A stretch of 24,587 nucleotides of DNA from positions 1-24,587 of the forward strand of contig JAYWIG010000345.1 in the NCBI GenBank assembly GCA_043789035.1. Direction: 5' to 3'. Below are positions 14,993-21,768 of this stretch, piece by piece. Numbering within the stretch: the stretch's first letter is position 1; every line of letters begins with the position of its first letter. The notes beneath the pieces were generated by a model that did not search any database, had not been told where the DNA came from, and saw nothing but the letters and a program-made list of their open reading frames with translations. Source of the DNA: JAYWIG01 sp043789035. GTDB taxonomy: Bacteria > Pseudomonadota > Gammaproteobacteria > Burkholderiales > Burkholderiaceae_E. Made by a program: the position numbers and the translations under genes.

Positions 14993-15008
14993 TTTCCCGA
15001 TCGGGAAG
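14993..15008. promoter_or_regulatory. hip operator O2
   Basis: TTTCCCGATCGGGAAG, one outer mismatch to the perfect palindrome, centred at 15000.5, exactly 50 bp from O1. It lies just upstream of the -35 box. Confidence 0.75.
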
Positions 15009-15041
15009 TTTGCGTGTATCTATGTCATGCTTTAGCTTATT

Positions 15042-15059
15042 ATTTCCCGATCGGGAAAT
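15042..15059. promoter_or_regulatory. hip operator O3
   Basis: ATTTCCCGATCGGGAAAT, a perfect 18-bp palindrome centred at 15050.5, exactly 50 bp from O2. The most symmetric of the three copies, and the one farthest from the hipB start. Confidence 0.75.
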
Positions 15060-15251
15060 GAAAAACCATATAAGCTGGTGAGTCATTGCGGCTTTACATC
15101 AAAACTCCCTCCAACATGCAACCCGAAGCTACCATAGGCCCTATGGATTATCCCCTCTACAGCGCTCGCGCTTCACTCGCAACTGCCGGGCACTCAATAT
15201 GAGTCACTCGGTAATACCTACTGCTTATTACAGCTGCCGAAAGATAACCGG

Positions 15252-16322
15252 ATGAGCGGCCTGCATCGTGCGGCACTTCCCGCCATCGGAGCAGCGATTC
15301 TGTTTGGAGCCAGCACGCCCCTCACCAAAAAACTTCTAGGTGATGGGCAGGGCTTGTCCTTTCCTTTTTTGTTGGCCGGCTTGCTGTATTTGGGCAGCGG
15401 CTTTGGCTTGACGTTGATCCGCTTGATTCGCGATCGGGGCTGGAAGCCATCAGGCATTGCGAGGCAAGAATGGCCGTGGTTGTTGGGTGCGATTACCTTC
15501 GGTGGCGTGCTTGGGCCGCTGCTTCTCATGGTGGGGCTTTCGCATACAACGGCTTCCACGGCGTCGCTTTTTCTGAATCTGGAATCGGTGCTGACTGCTG
15601 TTCTGGCGTGGCTGGTGTTTCGAGAAAGCACCGACCGCCGAATCGTTCTGGGCATGGTGCTGATTGTGTTGGGTGGCATCGTATTGTCATGGCCTAGTGG
15701 GCAAACTGTTGCCTCGGGCAGTGGTGCATTTTTAGGCCCGATTGCATTAGCAGGAGCCTGCTTGGCTTGGGGGATCGATAACAACCTAACCCGCAAAGTT
15801 TCCGCATCTGATGCGTTGTTCATAGCAGGCAGCAAAGGCTTGGTTGCAGGCTGCGTTAATACCGGCCTTGGGTTTGCGCTCGGTGCAACATTGCCAGCTT
15901 TGCCGCTGCTGTCATCGGCATTGTTGATCGGGTTCTTGGGCTACGGTTTGAGCTTGGTTTTATTTGTGTTGGCGTTGCGCGGGCTTGGGGCGGCGCGAAC
16001 CGGCGCTTACTTTTCACTGGCACCCTTTGTAGGCGCAGCTATCGCGATTGCTGTGTTCGGTGAAGCCACCAGCGTGGCGTTTTGGGTTGCTGCCGCCTTG
16101 ATGTCGGCGGGTGTTTGGTTGCATCTGACAGAACGTCACGCGCATGAACATACTCACGTCGAACTTTCTCATGAGCACTCGCACCGGCATGACGAACACC
16201 ACCAGCATGTACATGACTTTGAATGGGATGGGGTTGAGCCACACAGGCACGCACATCAACATAAGTCACTCAAGCATCGACACTCGCACTTCCCGGACAT
16301 ACATCACCGGCATTCGCACTAA
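15252..16322 (+). CDS. DMT/EamA transporter with histidine-rich C-terminal tail
   Basis: A 356-residue inner-membrane exporter of the drug/metabolite superfamily with about ten transmembrane segments in two EamA repeats (first roughly residues 8-145, containing ASLFLNLESVLTAVLAWLVF; second roughly 155-292, ending AALMSAGVWLHLTE). After residue 295 comes a 61-residue cytoplasmic or periplasmic tail with 23 histidines, alternating H-x-H and HH with Asp/Glu, ending PDIHHRHSH. Such a tail normally binds Zn, Ni or Co, so metal export or metal-gated activity is likely, though other EamA proteins carry amino acids or drugs. The GTG/ATG context before ATG 15252 has only a weak purine stretch. It is convergent with the dehalogenase gene, 16 bases apart. 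Confidence 0.88.
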   Translation: MSGLHRAALPAIGAAILFGASTPLTKKLLGDGQGLSFPFLLAGLLYLGSGFGLTLIRLIRDRGWKPSGIARQEWPWLLGAITFGGVLGPLLLMVGLSHTTASTASLFLNLESVLTAVLAWLVFRESTDRRIVLGMVLIVLGGIVLSWPSGQTVASGSGAFLGPIALAGACLAWGIDNNLTRKVSASDALFIAGSKGLVAGCVNTGLGFALGATLPALPLLSSALLIGFLGYGLSLVLFVLALRGLGAARTGAYFSLAPFVGAAIAIAVFGEATSVAFWVAAALMSAGVWLHLTERHAHEHTHVELSHEHSHRHDEHHQHVHDFEWDGVEPHRHAHQHKSLKHRHSHFPDIHHRHSH

Positions 16323-16338
16323 ACGCTCAAACTTAAAA

Positions 16339-17037
16339 TCAAATATTGCCCAGTGAAACCAACACTGAATTCAGATCCGATCCAGAAAAATGCGGCCGTG
16401 GAGACAACGCTTCAAACGGCAAACCTTGCCGATTCACCCAATGCGTTGTAAAGCCAAACCACGTGGCACCCAACGCATCCCATGCGTTGCTCGATACAAA
16501 TAACACCTCGTCTTTATCAACTGCAATAGTTTGTTGAACCAACCCATAGCTTTCAGGAGACGTCTTAAACAGGCGAATCGGGTCGACTGAAATAACGTGG
16601 TCTAAAACAGTTTCCATCCCTGCGCTCTTGACGGCAGAGGCCAGCATATCAGCGCTGCCATTCGACAGTATGGCTGTCGTCAGCCCCATCGCTTTGATCT
16701 TTTGCAGAACCGCTAAATTCTCTGCAAACGGCGTGAGGTGCGCATATTGCTGCATCAGTTTTTCAACCTGCCCTGAGTCGCGATCGAGTTTGAGTCTATC
16801 TAAGGTGTATTCCAATGACAAGCGCGTTAATTCCCAAAACGGGCGAAAGTACTGACTGCCAGTTGAGCGGTGCGGGTCGGACTGCGTAATCAACCTTGTG
16901 TATTCGATTTGCTTATCGCGCCACTTCACCGCAATATCGGCCCCTTTGCCAGGGTAAAACTCCTCGGCCAGAACTTGGATGGAGTAGACGTCAAACAATG
17001 TTCCGTAGGCATCAAACACAACAGCTTTTATCTTCAT
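16339..17037 (-). CDS. (S)-2-haloacid dehalogenase-like HAD hydrolase (type II)
   Basis: A 232-residue HAD-superfamily enzyme predicted to convert (S)-2-haloacids to (R)-2-hydroxyacids. The full residue set known from L-2-haloacid dehalogenase can be placed: Asp9 nucleophile and Thr13 (VVFDAYGTLFDV), Arg40 (KWRDKQIEYT), Ser125-Asn126 (ILSNGS), Lys158 and Tyr164 (FKTSPESYGL), Ser182, Asn184 and Asp187 (VSSNAWDALGA). This is better evidence than the usual generic HAD call, although fluoroacetate or phosphate-type activity cannot be excluded. Cytoplasmic. It lies 30 bases downstream of the AEC carrier gene on the same strand, so the carrier may move the acid substrate or product. Confidence 0.85.
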   Translation of the reverse strand: MKIKAVVFDAYGTLFDVYSIQVLAEEFYPGKGADIAVKWRDKQIEYTRLITQSDPHRSTGSQYFRPFWELTRLSLEYTLDRLKLDRDSGQVEKLMQQYAHLTPFAENLAVLQKIKAMGLTTAILSNGSADMLASAVKSAGMETVLDHVISVDPIRLFKTSPESYGLVQQTIAVDKDEVLFVSSNAWDALGATWFGFTTHWVNRQGLPFEALSPRPHFSGSDLNSVLVSLGNI

Positions 17038-17067
17038 GAAATTTTCTCGGTGTGGATGAAAAGAAAT

Positions 17068-17943
17068 CTACTTAAATGCCAGCCAAATACCGAGAGGCAG
17101 AAATGCCAAGCTTAGCAAATGTCCGACGATGACGGTGGACGCCACCTTATTGGGTTCAACCTGAAACTTATCGGCAAGCATAAAATTGAACACTGCAGCT
17201 GGCAAACATGCAAATAAAATCAGCGATCCCCGCTCCAGCCCTTGCAATGGAATGAGCCAAAGCGCCAAGAAGGCAGCCACGAGCCTGATGACCAAAATTA
17301 GCACGCTTGACTGAACGCCCACCCAAGCGTCTGCAACTTGGCTGCTGGCAAGCCTTGCCCCGAGCGACATCAACATCATCGGAACCAACACGCTTCCGAT
17401 CATGGTGCAGGACGTTTGAACCCACCCGGGTAGCACTAACTGCAATTGAGAGCTAGCCACACCCAGCACCGTTGCCCAAACCAGTGGGTTGGCGTACACC
17501 ATGCGCCAGTCAACTTTGCCGCTCATCACGCCCGCGCCTAGCGTGAAATGAAGAATGTTGGATATCACCAATAAAACTACTGCTGTTGCCATGCCCTCTG
17601 GCCCATAGGCTAAGGCAATCAAGGGAAGGCCAATGGGCCCTACGTTGGTGAACATTACACAGGGCAGAAATGCTTGCTTTGTTGCGCCTGAAAACCTTGC
17701 CAATGGCCACGCGATCAAGCCGCTCAGAATAATCAACACGATGGACGCCCAAGTGAAAGACAGTGCAGAAATCGGGTCAAACGATTTGGCAGACAGCGAA
17801 ATAAAAATCAGTACCGGCAGTGCGACGTCCACCACGAGTTTGTTGGCTCCCCCTAAGTCTGGTTTAACGCGGCGACTGTACAAAAAACCAACCAGAACCA
17901 ATGTGAAGATAGGGAGCGTGATTGATGCAATTTTTAAAAACAT
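17068..17943 (-). CDS. AEC (auxin efflux carrier) family transporter
   Basis: A 291-residue integral membrane carrier. It starts MFLKIASITLPIFTLVLVGF, the normal AEC first helix, and has about eight to ten hydrophobic segments, with the conserved crossover asparagine-proline regions PCVMFTNVGPIGLPLIALAYG and the late FACLPAAVFNFMLADKF. Bacterial members carry malonate, malate or other carboxylates. The open frame runs 65 residues further upstream to 18138, but that part is hydrophilic, unlike the family and lacks an RBS, so I start at ATG 17943. The dehalogenase gene follows after 30 bases, suggesting transport of a 2-haloacid or hydroxyacid. Confidence 0.86.
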   Translation of the reverse strand: MFLKIASITLPIFTLVLVGFLYSRRVKPDLGGANKLVVDVALPVLIFISLSAKSFDPISALSFTWASIVLIILSGLIAWPLARFSGATKQAFLPCVMFTNVGPIGLPLIALAYGPEGMATAVVLLVISNILHFTLGAGVMSGKVDWRMVYANPLVWATVLGVASSQLQLVLPGWVQTSCTMIGSVLVPMMLMSLGARLASSQVADAWVGVQSSVLILVIRLVAAFLALWLIPLQGLERGSLILFACLPAAVFNFMLADKFQVEPNKVASTVIVGHLLSLAFLPLGIWLAFK

Positions 17944-18230
17944 AGACAGTTCGAGGTTGGTATCGTCCTTAGTCGCATTGAAAAGGCGATATTTTCGAGA
18001 AAGGTACTCAGCCAGTCCGAACGTGATCATATTGCCGGCCAAAATCAGGTTTTGGATGGGGTTCCTCCGTCGGTCTCCAACTTGTCTAGTAAGGGCCCGG
18101 CCGACCCGGACTTCCCATTCACGGCACACCCACAACACTTAATGCGTAACTCAGGCGCGTCGGTCGGTTCTTCGTCACCGTTGGGCAGTAAGAGCATAAC
18201 TCACCTGCAAGCTGCTCAGACTATAGTGAA
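17944..18230. other. Gap between AEC carrier and EAL gene
   Basis: These 287 bases separate divergent genes. The minus strand stays open in frame with the carrier (to 18138), which could be a leader extension but is more likely chance. A TATAGT hexamer ends 3 bases before the EAL ATG, too close for a normal leader. No operator, RNA gene or terminator is evident. Confidence 0.4.
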
Positions 18231-20153
18231 ATGACAACTGCTGTACCAGACATTAGCTCTCAGCGACACTTCTTGGCACGCCTGATCGCTAAAGGGCGAG
18301 GACCCTTGGCAGATGCCCAGCGCTTTGCCTATGGCGAATCGCGGCGCTACACACCCACTCTACGGCCAGCCGCGATGGCGATTACAGCCTTGGTGGTAGC
18401 CTTGGCCTTGCTCATCTGTGCGGCCCTTCTCTGTTGGTTACAACTCAGTACTGATTTGCGCGACCGCTTAGCCACGGCAGATCGCGCCCTTGCGATAGGG
18501 CTGCAGGAAATCGACCGTGATTTGGAGGGGTTGATGGATGTGCAATCCGCCCAAGAAGCCAGTACTTGCAGCGAACCCGTGCGCGAATTGCTTACCCGCG
18601 CAGCGCTTAATTCGCTCTTGGTACGAGAATTTTTAACGGTTGACCCAAGTGGCGAGCGTGCCTGTGGCAGCTTTGGTGGCGTGACACCTTATTGGTCGAC
18701 GCCCACTCCCTCCAGCGCTACGTCAAAGGATTTGTATATCGTCCCGGCGCAAAGCATTCGCCCAACCCTAGTAGTTATGCGCCAGGAACTTAAGCAATCC
18801 TTGGTTGCTCTGGTAGAGCCTAGGCAGCTGATGGATCGCTTGCCACCCGGAGCCAACGGGCAAAAGTTGCGCCTGTTAAGTTCCGAAGGCCAGGTTCTTG
18901 CCATGCAAGGGGGCAGACCTACCGGGCCCAATGCATTTGCTCCTATCAGTCTTGCAATCCACGGCTGGCCGTTGGTGATTGAAGGTGCCGTTGAGCAAGA
19001 CCAATTTTTGGTGATTATCCTTGCGCAATGGCCATTCTGGACAATGGCTTGGATTTTCCTGACTTTCTGTGTGATTGGTGTTGCCAACGCCCTGGCTCGC
19101 CGACATAGCAGCCGTGCCCTGCGTTTACAACGCGCGTTGCGTAAGCGGCGTTTCTCTCCGGTTGTGCAACCGATTGTCGATGCCCGGAGCGGCAGGTGTT
19201 TAGGCGCCGAAATACTTATGCGTTGGAAGCATCCCACGCGTGGCTTGGTGCCGCCAGCTGAATTCATCGATTACGCGGAGCGCTCTGGCCTAATCGTTCC
19301 TATGTCGGACTTATTAATGCGGCAGGCCCATCGACAACTTGCCGAATGCGCCCTAGCATATCCGGAACTTTATTTTTCATTCAACGTCACTCCCACGCAA
19401 CTGCGCACCCCGGGGTTCTCAAAAACTCTTGAAGAGATTTTTGATGGTGAACCTTTGGGTCCGCAGCGGGTCGTGTTGGAGCTTACAGAACGAGATTTGG
19501 TCGATGATCAAGTCCGCGATGAAATGACTCGCCTGCGTGCTTTTGGGTTTCGTGTGGCGATTGATGATTTTGGTACTGGACAATCAAGTTTGGCGGTTTT
19601 GCAGGATTTGCCAATTGATCGACTCAAGGTCGATCGCGCGTTCGTTAATACAATTAGTAACGAGCAAGAGAACCAACCCGTTTTGGATGCGATTATCGCT
19701 CTGGCACACCGGCTAAAAATTTCGATGGTCGCTGAAGGAATTGAGACCAAATTGCAACATGATTATTTGACTGCAGCAGGCGTGCAAGCGTTGCAGGGTT
19801 ATCGATTCGGTCGACCAATGATTCCGACCGATTTTAGAACTTGGTTAGATGAAAACTCGACCAGAGGCAAAGAGGTTGTAGCACCGGAGGGATTCAATCC
19901 GCTTACGTTTGATCTTGCGCAAGTGATGGATGATTTAGAAGCAGTACGTCCGATACTTCTCAAGCAACGCCGCCACCATTTTCGTCGCTACCGGGATTGC
20001 TTGTTGGGCAATGAGCTGATTTCTTGGTTAAGCGAACACTACCAATGTTCACGGGTTCAGGCCTTACGCTTGGGCCAGCGTTTAGCGTCGCGCGGGCTAT
20101 TAGTTCACGTTGTGGAAGAACATGATTTGCAGGATGCGCCCTTTTTCTATTAG
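18231..20153 (+). CDS. CSS-motif EAL c-di-GMP phosphodiesterase with DEP domain
   Basis: A 640-residue membrane enzyme predicted to cleave c-di-GMP. A transmembrane helix (about 48-72) leads to a periplasmic CSS-type sensor domain with Cys113 (STCSEP) and Cys145 (ACGSFG), which by analogy to PdeC could form a redox-sensitive disulfide; a second helix (about 260-288) returns to the cytoplasm. The EAL domain (about 302-545) reads EIL at the signature (Glu327) but keeps the other catalytic residues: Asn385, Glu417, Asp445-Asp446 (IDDFGTG), Lys466, Glu502, Gln522. Residues about 575-640 form a DEP domain, normally for membrane or protein binding. A TAG stops the frame at FFY, while an in-frame second DEP domain follows immediately (20154-20468), so the protein seems truncated. 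RBS is weak. Confidence 0.88.
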   Translation: MTTAVPDISSQRHFLARLIAKGRGPLADAQRFAYGESRRYTPTLRPAAMAITALVVALALLICAALLCWLQLSTDLRDRLATADRALAIGLQEIDRDLEGLMDVQSAQEASTCSEPVRELLTRAALNSLLVREFLTVDPSGERACGSFGGVTPYWSTPTPSSATSKDLYIVPAQSIRPTLVVMRQELKQSLVALVEPRQLMDRLPPGANGQKLRLLSSEGQVLAMQGGRPTGPNAFAPISLAIHGWPLVIEGAVEQDQFLVIILAQWPFWTMAWIFLTFCVIGVANALARRHSSRALRLQRALRKRRFSPVVQPIVDARSGRCLGAEILMRWKHPTRGLVPPAEFIDYAERSGLIVPMSDLLMRQAHRQLAECALAYPELYFSFNVTPTQLRTPGFSKTLEEIFDGEPLGPQRVVLELTERDLVDDQVRDEMTRLRAFGFRVAIDDFGTGQSSLAVLQDLPIDRLKVDRAFVNTISNEQENQPVLDAIIALAHRLKISMVAEGIETKLQHDYLTAAGVQALQGYRFGRPMIPTDFRTWLDENSTRGKEVVAPEGFNPLTFDLAQVMDDLEAVRPILLKQRRHHFRRYRDCLLGNELISWLSEHYQCSRVQALRLGQRLASRGLLVHVVEEHDLQDAPFFY

Positions 20154-20468
20154 CTTGTTCCTTATCGTGCGGTTGCCGAATCCTTGCGTCCTGGGTCCGC
20201 TAGTACGGGAAATCCTCAGCAATGGCTCGCATGGCTGCGAGGTCCGCACGGGGTTTCTCCTGGGGTGCGCTGTAGCGGCCTATTGCGGCTGCGCAATGTT
20301 GTTAGCGGCCGAGAAATGGTTGATGGATTGGTTCGCGCCGGTGGCTTGAGCCGGGAAGCGGCTGTCGCTGCCGGCGTACAGTTAATGCGTACCGGCAATA
20401 TCAGCCATGTTTTTGATGAGCGCGGCTTCACAGACTCTAAGCAACAGCATTACCACTTTTCACGGTAA
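20154..20468 (+). pseudogene. Second DEP domain cut off from the EAL protein by an in-frame TAG
   Basis: The 104 codons after the TAG at 20151-20153 stay in the same frame without another stop until 20466-20468. They encode a typical DEP domain: RLRNVVSGREMVDGLVR, GLSREAAVAAGVQLM, a NISHVFDE turn and a FTDSKQQHYHF end, matching the one just before the stop. A linker of about 40 residues joins the two. The original product was probably a 745-residue CSS-EAL-DEP-DEP protein. An internal TTG at 20184 could start it separately but has no convincing RBS. Either a nonsense mutation, natural readthrough, or a sequencing error explains this. Confidence 0.7.
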
Positions 20469-20507
20469 ATTTGGAATGATCAATTTATCTTTCGCAAGAC
20501 CTACATC

Positions 20508-20876
20508 TTGAAAGAACACCAACCACTCAGAGGAGCCGGCCTTGCTGCAGTCGCAGCATTGGTGATACTCGGCTTTATCGGAGGTACATTAATCTTTGCA
20601 CACTCTGGCTTCGAGACGTCTCCAAAACGCGGCGGCACATCGGTATTCGTGCCTGCGCCTCAGGCCTATTTTTTAGCCGCTATGCTGTTTTGTATGTCAA
20701 TCATCGGTTGGGTTGCGCTCGTTCGGGAATGGCGGCGATCTATAGCAATCACCGCGCTTTCAATCATGCTTTACGTCCTAGTAGCAGTTTTGATAATTTC
20801 GCATTTCCCCCGAAATGATTTCGACGTCCAGAGTTCCGCGCGAAGTAGCAATGAGTTTGCAGTGTGGGGTGCATGA
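20508..20876 (+). CDS. Small three-helix membrane protein, unknown function
   Basis: A 122-residue protein with three hydrophobic segments, at about 10-31, 52-70 and 78-98, joined by short loops; a positively charged loop REWRR separates the second and third. No family is recognised. The frame opens with TTG 20508 and no strong Shine-Dalgarno, so the exact start is uncertain. It lies 39 bases after the interrupted EAL-DEP gene on the same strand and converges with the second vapC, from which it is 14 bases away. It may be cotranscribed with the phosphodiesterase. Confidence 0.55.
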   Translation: MKEHQPLRGAGLAAVAALVILGFIGGTLIFAHSGFETSPKRGGTSVFVPAPQAYFLAAMLFCMSIIGWVALVREWRRSIAITALSIMLYVLVAVLIISHFPRNDFDVQSSARSSNEFAVWGA

Positions 20877-20890
20877 TTGAATAATTTTAT

Positions 20891-21316
20891 TCAGTCGAAT
20901 CTAACAACCTCAAGCTTGGCCTTCTTAGCTGCTTGAAATAACAGTTTATCCAATGTAATAAACTGTTCTGATCCGCTTTCTAACGCGACAGCTAAGTGAA
21001 GAGCGTCGCCAGCACGAAGCCCTGAGGTGTTTCTAATGAGTAGTGCGCTTTGTTGAAAACAACGACGGCTTATTCCAAGAAGTCGAATACCGCCTTCGCA
21101 AAAGTTGTCGAATGCCTTCAAGACCGAATGAATTTGTTTCGTATTGAGTTGCCCTGTTCGCTCTTTGATGCGAATCGCACTTGAAAACTCTGTAAGTGTC
21201 CAGTCTGAAGTAACCAGTTTGCTGGAGTCGGTTTGTTCATACCACTTGCGAATTTCTAGCGCTGAATCTTCATTGCAAAATAGCGCTACCAAAACACTCG
21301 TGTCGATATAGTTCAA
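20891..21316 (-). CDS. vapC: PIN-domain toxin (VapC-like), second system
   Basis: A 141-residue PIN ribonuclease. The acidic residues are all in place: Asp5 (YIDTSVLVALF), Glu43 (WTLTEFSSAIRI), Asp104 (LRAGDALHLAVAL) and Asp123 (TLDKLLFQAAKK). The GDALHLA and late LDKLL blocks are typical of VapC, and the toxin should be active. It differs clearly in sequence from the first VapC in the window (positions 280-705), so it is not a recent duplicate. Its ATG overlaps the antitoxin stop by 4 bases (21313-21316). Confidence 0.88.
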   Translation of the reverse strand: MNYIDTSVLVALFCNEDSALEIRKWYEQTDSSKLVTSDWTLTEFSSAIRIKERTGQLNTKQIHSVLKAFDNFCEGGIRLLGISRRCFQQSALLIRNTSGLRAGDALHLAVALESGSEQFITLDKLLFQAAKKAKLEVVRFD

Positions 21317-21561
21317 TAGCGTTGCTCTTCTCGTAGTAAGTGCATCACCGATTTGGTTGGTGGCAAGCTAGCATTTAAGCTATCCAATTTTCGCAAAAAC
21401 TTTGCCTTATCAAAATGCCGCTCGGAAACTAGGCTGATATTTCCGTTCTTATCAATCTCTGCTTTTAGGAAATCCCCTGCTTTAAGTTCGACCTGCAAGG
21501 CGAGCGCTGCGGGCAGGCGAACAGCCAGACTATTACCCCATTTTCCAACCTGTAACAGCAT
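21313..21561 (-). CDS. vapB: AbrB/MazE-type antitoxin (VapB), second system
   Basis: An 82-residue antitoxin with an N-terminal MazE-like swapped-hairpin domain (VGKWGNSLAVRLPAALA, then LKAGDFLKAEI) and a C-terminal toxin-binding tail. The start at ATG 21561 is supported by AGGTGA 4-5 bases upstream. Promoter and operator directly in front are listed separately; together with VapC it should repress them. The 4-base overlap with vapC couples translation. The WGNSLAVRLP signature makes the family secure. Confidence 0.88.
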   Translation of the reverse strand: MLLQVGKWGNSLAVRLPAALALQVELKAGDFLKAEIDKNGNISLVSERHFDKAKFLRKLDSLNASLPPTKSVMHLLREEQRY

Positions 21562-21574
21562 AGCTCACCTTTCT

Positions 21575-21594
21575 TGGATATCCGTGTGTATCCA
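21575..21594. promoter_or_regulatory. Operator-like inverted repeat of the second vapBC
   Basis: TGGATA (21575-21580) and TATCCA (21589-21594) are perfect 6-bp arms with 8 bases between, lying 13 bases before the vapB ATG and immediately downstream of the predicted transcription start. This suits repression by the VapBC complex. Confidence 0.55.
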
Positions 21595-21604
21595 TCTAAT
21601 TCCG

Positions 21605-21633
21605 ATATTACTTCACAGAAAATAGCTAGTCAA
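21605..21633 (-). promoter_or_regulatory. Promoter of the second vapBC
   Basis: On the minus strand TTGACT (21633-21628, 5 of 6) and TAATAT (21610-21605, 4 of 6) are 17 bases apart. Transcription would start near 21598, four bases before the inverted repeat. Confidence 0.55.
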
Positions 21634-21768
21634 TAGCACTTTCGGCAATTGATGCGCACTTTTTGAACTGCTAACCAACTCGATGCAGCTCTTTTTGCAG
21701 CGCTATACTCTGGGATTCATATACCGCCTTGACTCTATCCGCTATAAATGAGACTCACGGAGACAAAA

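Larger units (their letters stand above)
14932..15251. other. Non-coding gap with hip control region
   Basis: The 320 bases between the divergently read hipB and DMT exporter genes contain the hip promoter and three operators in their left 130 bases. The rest shows only a short palindrome (CCATAG-GCC-CTATGG, 15132-15146) and no gene or terminator. A promoter for the exporter is not obvious. Confidence 0.6.

Noticed and set aside
15132..15146. CCATAG-GCC-CTATGG palindrome as another hip operator or exporter operator
   Set aside because: It differs from the TTTCCCG operator sequence and occurs once; no support beyond symmetry.
16137..16319. Low-complexity DNA of the histidine tail as a repeat or as genes in other frames
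   Set aside because: The CAC/CAT-rich sequence opens several frames on both strands, but only the exporter frame continues a recognised protein.
17944..18138. 65-residue N-terminal extension of the AEC carrier
   Set aside because: The stretch is hydrophilic, outside the family and has no RBS; a chance open frame of this length is plausible.
19209..19217. Loss of c-di-GMP hydrolysis because the signature reads EIL rather than EAL
   Set aside because: The catalytic glutamate is kept and all other metal and substrate residues are present; hydrophobic changes at the middle position are tolerated in the family.
20151..20153. TAG decoded as pyrrolysine
   Set aside because: Nothing in the window suggests pyrrolysine genes, and the position lies at a domain end rather than an active site.
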